Shown here piece by piece: positions 1 to 5,627 of a stretch of DNA of 7,145 bases. How positions within the stretch are numbered: the first letter of the stretch is position 1; each line of letters opens with the position of its first letter. Made by a program: the position numbers and the translations under genes. The stretch comes from F23-B02 sp963610045 (lineage in GTDB: Bacteria > Bacillota > Clostridia > Oscillospirales > Oscillospiraceae): contig CAVDMS010000082.1 of NCBI GenBank assembly GCA_963610045.1, positions 1-7,145 of the forward strand, written 5' to 3'. Below the pieces are notes generated by a model, which had not been told where the DNA came from, did not search any database, and saw only the letters and a program-made list of their open reading frames with translations.

Positions 1-1257
1 GAAGGGGAGCGGGTAGGCGATGAGCATGACGAAGGGCGCGGAGAACACGAAAATGCCGGACAGAATGTGAGCAAAGCCCTTGAAGCTGCCTGCTATTGCC
101 GCCGCTATGATGCTGAGTAGCAGCGAAAATATGATGAGGTACGGAGCCATAAGCCCGTAGGCGACCTCGTCGGGACCAAATTCCTCCGTTCTTCGCACAA
201 AATCCTTCGTGCCGCAGCGGGATTTTAAAAGCGTTATGCCTTCGCCGCTTACCGAGGTCTCGGCGGTGAGGGTGTAGGGCTTGTGCAGTGCGGCGGCGGA
301 GCGGCAGGCGATTCGGTTGGAGCGGCAGTTCAAAACGGAGCCGAGCAGCGTAAACGACATGGTGAGCGCTGCGACGGCGCAGTAGGGGATACCGTAGCCC
401 TTGACACCGCAAGCGATGATCGCAGCGTCTATCACCGATATAAGGCAGGAGAGAGCAACGAGCGAGTTTGCGTCCGGGCGGCGCTTAATGAGCGAAGCTG
501 CGCCGGAAACGAACACGTCCGCACCGAAAAGCATTACCGACAGGAGCATGATGAGAAGCACTGCGGCCTTGACGCCGACGTCGTTCAGGACGCCCGAAAC
601 GGGGAAGCCTAGCGAAATGTACGCCATGATGAGGCTTACAAAGAACGAAAGCTTCGTCCTGAGCTTCAGCCACGGTATGTGCTTGTCATAGAACTTGGCA
701 GCCTTGTCGGGGAGCATCTCCTCGCCGAGATCCTCCGCCTCTTCGGGCGGAGCGGCACGGAAGCTCAGCTTGCTCTGCTGGACCTTCATCACGACATACG
801 CCGCAAATGCGATAAGCGGCGCACCGAGGCGCTCCTTTAAGGACGGGCGAGGCTCATCGTCCTCCTCGTCATCATCGTCGTCACCGTATTCGTCATAGTC
901 CTCGTCGCTTGCATATTTGACCTCCTCAAAATCGGAGTCGTCGAATTTATACTGAGCGTAGTTCTCCTCGGAGGGATCGGGCTGCGGATAAAAAGTCTCG
1001 GTATCGGAAACCTTCGGCTTTGCGTCGCCGTCTAAATCAACGGTGGGGTCGGGACTCGGTTCGTCGTCCGAGGAGCCGCCCATCGTCAAAACATAGGGAT
1101 CGTCCTCGGTCTGAACGGGCATCGTCGCCGATCTCGGTTCGGTCTCGGCTTCGTCCTTGCGTCTATCTCCGTCGGTCTCCGGCTTGGAGCCGAACTCCGC
1201 AAGAATACTTTCGAGCGAATATTCGTCGTCGAAGCCGTTTGTATATTCAAAACTCAT
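1..1257 (-). CDS. Partial multi-pass membrane protein with acidic N-terminal tail and degenerate P1B-ATPase-like membrane region
   Basis: The open frame starts at ATG 1257-1255 and runs off the window edge after 419 codons, so the C-terminus is missing. The ribosome site AAAGGATGA overlaps the stop codon of rlmB upstream, which supports both this start and translational linkage in one operon. Residues 1-140 are polar, low-complexity and strongly acidic, with an Asp/Glu run at about 118-135. Membrane segments are predicted by eye at about 203-220, 226-252, 265-283, 290-310, 366-393 and 398-418. The segment RRPDANSLVALS (259-270) resembles the start of a membrane helix in heavy-metal P1B ATPases, and MLIAYPLPF (411-419) falls where those enzymes carry the IACPC metal site. 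Only about 55 residues separate the fourth and fifth helices, too few for an actuator domain, and no TGE motif is seen. I infer a non-pumping relative or structural mimic of a P1B ATPase. It could also be an unrelated Clostridia membrane protein. The function is unknown. Confidence 0.85.
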   Translation of the reverse strand, partial: MSFEYTNGFDDEYSLESILAEFGSKPETDGDRRKDEAETEPRSATMPVQTEDDPYVLTMGGSSDDEPSPDPTVDLDGDAKPKVSDTETFYPQPDPSEENYAQYKFDDSDFEEVKYASDEDYDEYGDDDDDEEDDEPRPSLKERLGAPLIAFAAYVVMKVQQSKLSFRAAPPEEAEDLGEEMLPDKAAKFYDKHIPWLKLRTKLSFFVSLIMAYISLGFPVSGVLNDVGVKAAVLLIMLLSVMLFGADVFVSGAASLIKRRPDANSLVALSCLISVIDAAIIACGVKGYGIPYCAVAALTMSFTLLGSVLNCRSNRIACRSAAALHKPYTLTAETSVSGEGITLLKSRCGTKDFVRRTEEFGPDEVAYGLMAPYLIIFSLLLSIIAAAIAGSFKGFAHILSGIFVFSAPFVMLIAYPLPF

Positions 1258-1270
1258 AGAAAATCATCCT

Positions 1271-2035
1271 TTACAGGGAATTGCCGCTGCGTTGCCGCAG
1301 GATCTCATACATTATAACGGAGGCGGCAGCCGAAGCGTTGAGAGAATTGATCGTTCCCACCATCGGGATGCTGACGATGAAATCGCAGGACTGGCGCACG
1401 AGCCTGCCCAAGCCGTCTCCCTCGGAGCCGATAACGATCGCCAGAGCGCCGGAGAAGTCGGTTTTCCACAGTCCGCTTTCGCCGCCGGCGGCAGCGCCGT
1501 ATATCCAAAGCCCGGAGTCTTTAAGCTCCTTGAGCACCGTAGGAATATTTGCGACCCTTGCGATGCGCATATGCTCGGCGGCGCCTGCCGACGCCTTGCC
1601 GACTATCGCCGTCATGCCTGCGCTCCTGCGCTTGGGGATGATGACCCCGTGCGCACCCGCACATTCGGCGCTCCTTATGATGGCGCCGAGGTTTCTCGGA
1701 TCGCTTATCTCGTCGCACACGACGACGAAGGGAGCTTCATTGCGTTCCTTTGCGTAGTCGAGAATTGACGAGACCGTGCAGTAGTCGCTGACGCCGACGA
1801 GGGCGATAACGCCCTGATGCGCCTTGGTGACGCTCATTGCGTCCAGCTTGCGGCGGTCTGCGTCCGCAACGACGATACCGGCAGCCCTCGCCTTTGAGGC
1901 GATATGACCGAGCGTCTTGTCGGTGTCGCCCTTGGCGATGAAAATCTTGTCTATACTCCTGCCCGCTCTGAGCGCCTCGACCACGGCGTTGCGCCCTTCG
2001 ATTATCTCGTTTTTAATGTCATTATCGTTGTACAT
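1271..2035 (-). CDS. rlmB: 23S rRNA (guanosine-2'-O-)-methyltransferase RlmB (SpoU/TrmH family)
   Basis: This 254-residue protein has the usual RlmB length. It matches the SPOUT family that 2'-O-methylates a guanosine in the 23S rRNA peptidyl-transferase loop (G2251 in E. coli) using S-adenosylmethionine. The N-terminal L30e-like substrate-binding part begins with IIEGRNAVVEALRAG (11-25) and contains the AHQGV signature (72-76). The three SpoU motifs follow: DPRNLGAIIRSAECAGAHG (112-130, with Asn115 and Arg121), IVIGSEGDGLGRLV (200-213, with Glu205) and SIPMVGTINSLNASAAAS (222-239), which form the knotted cofactor site. I chose the ATG at 2035-2033 because GAGGAG lies about six bases upstream and homology begins here. 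The frame stays open much further upstream, but that part runs antisense into the divergent gene and has no RlmB similarity. The downstream membrane-protein gene follows after 13 bases. Function assignment is firm; the TrmH-like paralogue is less likely given the AHQGV and EGRNAV features. Confidence 0.96.
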   Translation of the reverse strand: MYNDNDIKNEIIEGRNAVVEALRAGRSIDKIFIAKGDTDKTLGHIASKARAAGIVVADADRRKLDAMSVTKAHQGVIALVGVSDYCTVSSILDYAKERNEAPFVVVCDEISDPRNLGAIIRSAECAGAHGVIIPKRRSAGMTAIVGKASAGAAEHMRIARVANIPTVLKELKDSGLWIYGAAAGGESGLWKTDFSGALAIVIGSEGDGLGRLVRQSCDFIVSIPMVGTINSLNASAAASVIMYEILRQRSGNSL

Positions 2036-2075
2036 GGATACTCCTCTTATGCTTATACATAAAGATACAGAATAC

Positions 2076-2104
2076 ATTTTAACACAGCTTTTCGGAAACT
2101 TAAA
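2076..2104 (-). promoter_or_regulatory. Probable extended -10 promoter for rlmB
   Basis: Read on the minus strand, TGTTAAAAT (plus 2084-2076) is an extended -10 element with hexamer TAAAAT at 2081-2076. A weak -35 (TTTAAG, 2104-2099) sits 17 bases upstream. Transcription would begin near 2069, giving a leader of about 34 bases before the rlmB ATG. The -35 is poor, as is common for extended -10 promoters. Confidence 0.45.
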
Positions 2105-2141
2105 GGAAAATGTTTGAATGACGACAAATTTTTTGTGGACT

Positions 2142-2171
2142 TTATCGCAGAATCGTTGTACCATGTAAAAT
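2142..2171 (+). promoter_or_regulatory. Weak candidate promoter for the rhomboid-like/propeller operon
   Basis: TAAAAT at 2166-2171 is the best -10 hexamer upstream of the gene at 2204. The only -35 at legal spacing is a poor TTATCG (2142-2147, 18-base spacer). The leader would be about 26 bases and includes the ribosome site GGAGG at 2189-2193. Some promoter is expected here because the gene upstream is divergent, but this exact placement is uncertain. Confidence 0.3.
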
Positions 2172-2203
2172 AGTCTTGGAATACACACGGAGGAAAACGA
2201 GCA

Positions 2204-3052
2204 ATGAAGAAGCTTGACAGAGCCATAAGTATGTTTTGCTACAAGCATCCTCGCTTCGGCGTTGCCAATTTGATGCTGATAATTGTTATAGGTACGGGTG
2301 CGATGTGGCTGCTGTCCATGATGGATACGACGCAGTCGCTCATAGGACTCCTGTACTTTTCCCCGGAAATGATAATAAAGCACGGTCAGGTGTGGAGAAT
2401 ACTGAGCTTCATGTTCGTCCCGAACAGCGGCAGCGTGCTTGAGCTTCTGTTTTTGTACTTCTATTATTGGATCGGAAGCACGCTTGAGCGCAACTGGGGT
2501 ACCGCACGCTTCAACATCTTCGTGTTCGGCGGAATGCTGCTCACGATACTGTACGGCTTTGCCGTGTATCTCATAGGCGGAGAGTCCATCGCCGTCGGCG
2601 GACACTTCATTTATATGTCGATGTTCTTCTCCTTTGCGACGCTTTTCCCCAATATGCAGATACTCCTTTTCTTTATAATCCCTATAAGGATAAAGTGGCT
2701 TGCGCTTTTGGACGCCGTGTACTTTGTCGTTATGATTATACAGAGCAGCTTTCCGTACAACCTACTGCCGGTCATTGCGATGCTCAACTACTTTGTGTTC
2801 TTCGGCGGCAGCCTCATAGACGAGCTGAAGCGATTTAAAAAAGGAAACGCAAAGACCTCAAGGGATTTTCGCAGAAAGGTCACGCAGATAAAGTACGAGG
2901 ACAGGCTCAAGGATTTCACCTACAAGTGCGAGGTCTGCGGAAAGACCGATGCCGAATACCCGGAGCTTGAGTTCAGATACTGCTCCCGTTGTGCGGGTTA
3001 CCACTGCTTTTGCAGTGAGCATATAAACAATCACGTTCATTTCACAGAATAA
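2204..3052 (+). CDS. Rhomboid-fold membrane protein lacking catalytic residues, with C-terminal zinc-ribbon tail
   Basis: The 282-residue protein starts at an ATG ten bases after GGAGG. The membrane core resembles rhomboids: about six hydrophobic segments (roughly 22-40, 77-91, 104-124, 134-148, 151-160/166-180 and 186-202), the loop-1 Trp-Arg (WRILSFMF, 64-71), and GSTLERNWGTARF (91-103), which matches the rhomboid G..LE...G..RF pattern. The protease residues are absent. The GxSG serine site is replaced in GGHFIYMSM (132-140), the HxxxN of helix 2 is missing (VPNSGSVLE), and helix 6 has AMLNYFVFFGG instead of AHxxG. A basic cytosolic linker (209-240) leads to a Cys/His tail: C242xxC245, C260xxC263, H267-C268, C270, H273, H277 and H279, able to bind one or two zinc ions. 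I infer a pseudoprotease that binds or routes membrane substrates, as iRhoms and derlins do. Its partner may be the propeller protein encoded 11 bases downstream. No enzymatic role can be claimed. Confidence 0.88.
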   Translation: MKKLDRAISMFCYKHPRFGVANLMLIIVIGTGAMWLLSMMDTTQSLIGLLYFSPEMIIKHGQVWRILSFMFVPNSGSVLELLFLYFYYWIGSTLERNWGTARFNIFVFGGMLLTILYGFAVYLIGGESIAVGGHFIYMSMFFSFATLFPNMQILLFFIIPIRIKWLALLDAVYFVVMIIQSSFPYNLLPVIAMLNYFVFFGGSLIDELKRFKKGNAKTSRDFRRKVTQIKYEDRLKDFTYKCEVCGKTDAEYPELEFRYCSRCAGYHCFCSEHINNHVHFTE

Positions 3053-3063
3053 GAGGTAAGGAT

Positions 3064-4803
3064 ATGGAGAACGAAAAGAAAAAGAAAAAACCGGCGATAC
3101 TTGCACTTGAGATAGTGTTGCTTGTTTTGCTGCTTGCGGTGCTTGGCTTTATAATCTACAAGGCGATCATTGCAAACAACAACGCAAACGCTCCCGCCGA
3201 ATCCCCCGAGGTGATAACGCCGGAGCCGTCTGTTGAGCCCACGCCGGAACCCACGCCGGAGCCTTACGGGATCGAGAACTTCAACCCCCATGCGGTCGAA
3301 TCCACGATGCCCGAAAAGCTTATGAAATCGACTGCGATAAATGTCAACGGCGAAAACGTGGAGGACTACATAAGCCCGTATGAGATAAACTTTGACGTCG
3401 GCGACAAGTACACCGACGTTGAGGGCATTGTGACCTTCAGGGGCAACAACTTCCGCACGAGTGCCGCCTACGGCACAGCAAACGTTGTAAACGGAAAGTT
3501 CAGCACCGTGTGGACGAACTCCATCGGCGGTCTGAGCGACATAGGCGGCAACTACTGGAGCGGCAACGGTTGGGTAGGTCAGCCCCTCATCGTGAGATGG
3601 CCCGATGCCACCCGCAAGAACCTCACCGCAATGTACGACTGGGCAAGGCAGCAGGACGGTCTTGTCGAGGTCATCTATGCTTCGATGGACGGCTATATAC
3701 ACTTCTATGAGCTTGAGACGGGTAAGACCACCCGTGACGCAATGTACGTCGGCTACACCTTCAAGGGAGCGGGCGCACTTGATCCGCGAGGCTATCCGAT
3801 AATGTACGTCGGCTCCGGCGTACACAGTACAAACGGCAGATCGAGGTCGTTTATAATCAACCTCGTTGACAATACCGTTATGTACGAGTTTGGTCACAGC
3901 GACTCCTTTGCCGACAGAGGCTTCAGTGCATTTGACTCCTCGCCGCTTGTGTCCGCAGAGACCGATCAGCTCATCTATCCGGGCGAGAACGGTGTTCTGT
4001 ACATCATCCATCTGAACACGAATTACAACGAGGCGACTGGTGAGCTTTCGATAAATCCAGACAACGTTGTAAAGTGGAAGTACATGGGCGTAAGATCCTC
4101 CGGCAGCAGCTATTGGCTCGGCATGGAGGACAGTGCGGTCATAATAAATCACTACCTGTTCATCGGCGACAACGGCGGTCTGTTCATGTGCCTTGACCTC
4201 AACACGCTTGAGCTTGTCTGGGTGCAGGATATACTTGACGACTCCAACTGCACCCCCGTGGTCAGCGTCGAGGACGGACACCCCTATATTTACATGAGCA
4301 CCTCCTTCCATTACGGTTGGAGAAGCTACACCACGGCGGCAGTTCCCATTTGGAAGCTTGACGCCGAGACGGGCGAGATCATATGGCAGACTGACTACAC
4401 CTGCTACACCGTGGCCGACCTCTCCGGCGGCGTTCAGGGAACGATCGCGGTGGGTAAGAACGAGCTTGACGATCTCATCTTTGTGCCGATAGCGAGAACG
4501 CCCAATGCTAGCGGCGGTGTGCTTGCGGCGCTGTACAAGGAAACCGGCGAAGTGGCGTGGGAGAAGCAAACGAGTATGTACAGTTGGAGCTCGCCCGTTG
4601 ACTTCTACGACGACAACGGCAAGGGCTATATCGTATTCTGCGAATCCCTCGGATACAGGATCTATCTCCTTGACGGACGCACGGGCGAGGAGCTTGACTG
4701 CGTAAACGTCGGCGGCAACATTGAGGCGTCGCCTGCGATGTTCGAGGACTATGTTGTCGTGGGTCACAGAGGACAGCGTATATACTGCCTGCAAGTAGGC
4801 TGA
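3064..4803 (+). CDS. Membrane-anchored extracytoplasmic PQQ-like beta-propeller protein
   Basis: The product has 579 residues. Lysines at 5-9 precede a single hydrophobic helix (about 11-36) and then a Pro/Glu-rich spacer (47-67, repeating PEPTPEP-type units), so the bulk should sit outside the membrane as a stalked lipid-embedded domain. From about residue 115 the chain is a beta-propeller of PQQ/WD-like blades, shown by recurring turn motifs: ELETGKTTRD (216-225), LNTLELVW (379-386), DAETGEIIW (433-441), KETGEVAW (492-499) and DGRTGEELD (537-545). TFRGNNFRTSAAYGT (124-138) and GNGWVGQPLIV (167-177) look like family signatures. No catalytic or PQQ-ligand residues stand out, so binding of a protein, glycan or wall component is more likely than redox chemistry (inference). 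The start has AGGTAAGGAT just upstream. The 11-base gap from the pseudo-rhomboid gene indicates co-transcription. It differs from BamB in having an uncleaved-type anchor and no lipobox cysteine. Confidence 0.88.
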   Translation: MENEKKKKKPAILALEIVLLVLLLAVLGFIIYKAIIANNNANAPAESPEVITPEPSVEPTPEPTPEPYGIENFNPHAVESTMPEKLMKSTAINVNGENVEDYISPYEINFDVGDKYTDVEGIVTFRGNNFRTSAAYGTANVVNGKFSTVWTNSIGGLSDIGGNYWSGNGWVGQPLIVRWPDATRKNLTAMYDWARQQDGLVEVIYASMDGYIHFYELETGKTTRDAMYVGYTFKGAGALDPRGYPIMYVGSGVHSTNGRSRSFIINLVDNTVMYEFGHSDSFADRGFSAFDSSPLVSAETDQLIYPGENGVLYIIHLNTNYNEATGELSINPDNVVKWKYMGVRSSGSSYWLGMEDSAVIINHYLFIGDNGGLFMCLDLNTLELVWVQDILDDSNCTPVVSVEDGHPYIYMSTSFHYGWRSYTTAAVPIWKLDAETGEIIWQTDYTCYTVADLSGGVQGTIAVGKNELDDLIFVPIARTPNASGGVLAALYKETGEVAWEKQTSMYSWSSPVDFYDDNGKGYIVFCESLGYRIYLLDGRTGEELDCVNVGGNIEASPAMFEDYVVVGHRGQRIYCLQVG

Positions 4804-4804
4804 T

Positions 4805-4851
4805 GCAAAAAGCTGTGTGTCGGCGGTGCGAAAGCGCCGCCGACATTTTGC
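4805..4851 (+). terminator. Intrinsic terminator after the propeller gene
   Basis: A perfect 12-base-pair stem (4818-4829 with 4834-4845, one G-T pair) is closed by a GAAA tetraloop and followed by TTTT at 4846-4849. GCAAAA at 4805-4810 can also pair with TTTTGC at 4846-4851 around a small internal loop, so it could stop transcription from either side. It begins immediately after the TGA stop and separates the operon from the tRNA gene. Confidence 0.9.
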
Positions 4852-4884
4852 GCAGGGGAGTACGGCACCGGGTTTCGGAGCGGG

Positions 4885-4934
4885 AAAAAATTTTGAAAAT
4901 AGGTATTGCAATTTAAGAACGAATGTGCTATTAT
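4885..4934 (+). promoter_or_regulatory. tRNA-Pro promoter with UP-like A/T tract and extended -10
   Basis: A -35 TTGCAA (4906-4911), a 17-base spacer and TATTAT (4929-4934), preceded by TGC to make an extended -10, give a start near 4941, about 11 bases before the mature tRNA. An A/T-rich block at 4885-4900 directly upstream resembles an UP element, as expected for a highly expressed stable RNA. A second TATAAT at 4932-4937 overlaps, but its spacing to the -35 would be 20. Confidence 0.7.
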
Positions 4935-4951
4935 AATCAAGCTTAATAAAT

Positions 4952-5027
4952 CCGGGTGTAGCGCAGATGGTAGCGCGCTTGAATGGGGTTCAAGAGGCCG
5001 CTGGTTCAACTCCAGTCACTCGGACCA
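4952..5027 (+). tRNA. tRNA-Pro, anticodon GGG
   Basis: The full cloverleaf folds by hand. The acceptor stem is 4952-4958 with 5017-5023 (one G-T pair). The D stem is GCGC 4961-4964 with 4973-4976. The anticodon stem is 4978-4982 with 4990-4994, around loop ATGGGGT with anticodon GGG at 4985-4987. The variable loop is AGGCC, and the T stem is 5000-5004 with 5012-5016 and loop TTCAACT. Discriminator A5024 is followed by a genomically encoded CCA (5025-5027). G at position 37 fits the m1G37 made by TrmD on tRNA-Pro. The A32-U38 pair is the arrangement known to be conserved in bacterial tRNA-Pro(GGG), where it tunes decoding. The gene is a single cistron with its own promoter and terminator, and it reads CCC/CCU codons. 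Confidence 0.97.
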
Positions 5028-5028
5028 C

Positions 5029-5064
5029 GTCGGAGCAAAGTTCGCTTTGCTCCGACTTTCTTTT
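5029..5064 (+). terminator. Intrinsic terminator of tRNA-Pro
   Basis: A perfect 12-base-pair stem (5029-5040 with 5045-5056) is capped by a stable TTCG tetraloop and followed by TTTCTTTT (5057-5064). It starts two bases after the encoded CCA, so the primary transcript would need only short 3' trimming. Confidence 0.95.
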
Positions 5065-5088
5065 ATTCTTTCAGAAAAAAGAAAGTCG
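5053..5088. repeat. Inverted repeat overlapping the tRNA terminator
   Basis: Bases 5053-5064 (CGACTTTCTTTT) pair perfectly over 12 bases with 5077-5088. After a bulged A5065, TTCT 5066-5069 also pairs with 5073-5076, leaving a three-base loop. The left arm contains the 3' foot of the terminator stem (5053-5056) and its entire T tract, so the two hairpins cannot form fully at once. No gene lies here. It may be part of an interspersed palindromic repeat. Confidence 0.7.
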
Positions 5089-5114
5089 TCCGCCTGCTAC
5101 CTTGCTCCTCCTTT

Positions 5115-5149
5115 CCAAATCAAACCCGCTTCGCTGGGCTTTGATTTGG
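5115..5149. repeat. Stem-loop with CCAAATCAAA arms
   Basis: CCAAATCAAA (5115-5124) pairs perfectly with 5140-5149. Inside, CCC 5125-5127 can pair with GGG 5136-5138 with one bulged C, around the loop GCTTCGCT. No T tract follows, so it does not look like a terminator. The form fits an interspersed palindromic unit in the tRNA-downstream spacer, but only one copy is visible in the window. Confidence 0.6.
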
Positions 5150-5155
5150 TATGAC

Positions 5156-5182
5156 TTGAGATGCGACTTGAAATTCTATAAT
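5156..5182 (+). promoter_or_regulatory. Promoter-like sequence before a terminator hairpin
   Basis: A consensus -10 TATAAT (5177-5182) has a TTGAGA (5156-5161) at a short 15-base spacing. An imperfect tandem repeat, GACTTGA at 5153-5159 and 5165-5171, covers the -35 area. A start near 5189 would produce only about 40 bases before the terminator at 5195-5229. The short spacer and lack of a gene make activity doubtful. Confidence 0.25.
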
Positions 5183-5194
5183 ATGGCAGCGGCC

Positions 5195-5229
5195 AAAAAC
5201 AGTCGCCACGAAAGTGACGGCTGCTTTTT
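5195..5229 (+). terminator. Intrinsic-terminator-like hairpin upstream of the small gene
   Basis: Stem 5200-5209 pairs with 5214-5223 (ten positions, one G-T pair and one C-A mismatch) around a GAAA loop, followed by C and TTTTT at 5225-5229. AAAAA at 5195-5199 mirrors the T tract, so it could act in both directions. No annotated gene ends just before it, so it may act on a short local transcript, on tRNA read-through, or insulate the downstream promoter. Confidence 0.65.
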
Positions 5230-5250
5230 ATTGCTTAATTGAGGGGATTA

Positions 5251-5279
5251 TTGGGACGGGAATATTCCCGAAATAAAAT
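5251..5279 (+). promoter_or_regulatory. Promoter of the 97-residue gene with a palindromic operator in its spacer
   Basis: TTGGGA (5251-5256) and TAAAAT (5274-5279) are separated by exactly 17 bases. The spacer holds a perfect 14-base palindrome, CGGGAATATTCCCG (5257-5270), abutting the -35. This is where a dimeric repressor would block RNA polymerase. The predicted start (about 5286) lies right at the ribosome site GAGG (5287-5290), giving an unusually short leader of about 11 bases. The regulator is not encoded in the window. Confidence 0.6.
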
Positions 5280-5296
5280 CGTATTTGAGGTGCAAT

Positions 5297-5590
5297 ATGT
5301 CTTATCGTATACTGAATTCTCACAACTCATTAGAAGATAACCGATTTAAAACAATCAGCGACTTCAAGCGGTGTATGCGATGCGGCGGAGAGGTCGAACT
5401 CGAATGGAACGGTATTCATTTGGGCATTGTTCCTTACGGTAAGGATAAGAAAATTTCTGTCTACTTGTGGAACAGACCGGAAACGGAACGGATTTTTAAC
5501 ACCGCTGATGATGTTCTCGACTACATGGTCGGCGCCGACCGACTGCGAGATGTTATTACTCAAGTCACGGTGCTTGACCGAACGATTTAA
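5297..5590 (+). CDS. Small conserved-looking protein of unknown function, 97 residues
   Basis: The ATG at 5297 follows GAGG with six bases between. A TTG at 5285 in frame would lie over the ribosome site and is rejected as the start. The soluble product has no signal or membrane segment. It reads as an alpha/beta protein with features NSLEDNRFKTISDFKRCMRCG (9-29), WNGIHLGIVPYG (37-48), then an acidic helix (FNTADDVLDYMV, 67-78) and a conserved-looking end, LRDVITQVTVLDRTI (83-97). CMRCG (26-30) holds a CxxC-like pair (Cys26, Cys29), but no second pair, so zinc binding is unsupported. I recall similar short proteins in Firmicutes genomes, without known function. By hand count its GC is about 45 percent, lower than its neighbours, hinting at recent acquisition. 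It stands alone behind its own palindrome-bearing promoter. A toxin-antitoxin or phage-linked role is possible, but nothing here shows it. Confidence 0.8.
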   Translation: MSYRILNSHNSLEDNRFKTISDFKRCMRCGGEVELEWNGIHLGIVPYGKDKKISVYLWNRPETERIFNTADDVLDYMVGADRLRDVITQVTVLDRTI

Positions 5591-5627
5591 AACCTCTTAC
5601 CGATTGCCGACACTGAAATATCATTTC

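Noticed and set aside
2036..2605. N-terminal extension of the rlmB frame by 190 residues
   Set aside because: It runs antisense through the divergent rhomboid-like gene, has no RlmB similarity, and the internal ATG at 2035 has a proper ribosome site and the family start.
2204..3052. Active rhomboid protease
   Set aside because: No GxSG serine motif, no helix-6 AHxxG histidine and no HxxxN. Only the structural Trp-Arg and G..LE...G..RF features remain.
3037..4911. A 624-codon open frame on the minus strand
   Set aside because: It is the antisense shadow of the propeller gene. The plus-strand product has clear blade motifs, a membrane anchor and a ribosome site, while the minus product is composition-driven and crosses the terminator.
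4906..5154. Short open frames spanning the tRNA
   Set aside because: They read through the tRNA and its terminator in frames without ribosome sites, and the cloverleaf explains the sequence.
5029..5229. CRISPR array or riboswitch in the repeat-rich spacer
   Set aside because: The hairpins differ in sequence and spacing, there are no regularly spaced direct repeats, and no known aptamer pattern was recognised.
5285..5296. TTG start adding four residues to the 97-residue protein
   Set aside because: The TTG overlaps the GAGG ribosome site that serves the ATG at 5297, and it lies at or before the predicted transcription start.
4952..5296. Integration site (attL/attR) of a mobile element at tRNA-Pro
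   Set aside because: The tRNA is intact, but no repeated copy of its 3' end and no integrase gene are seen in the window.
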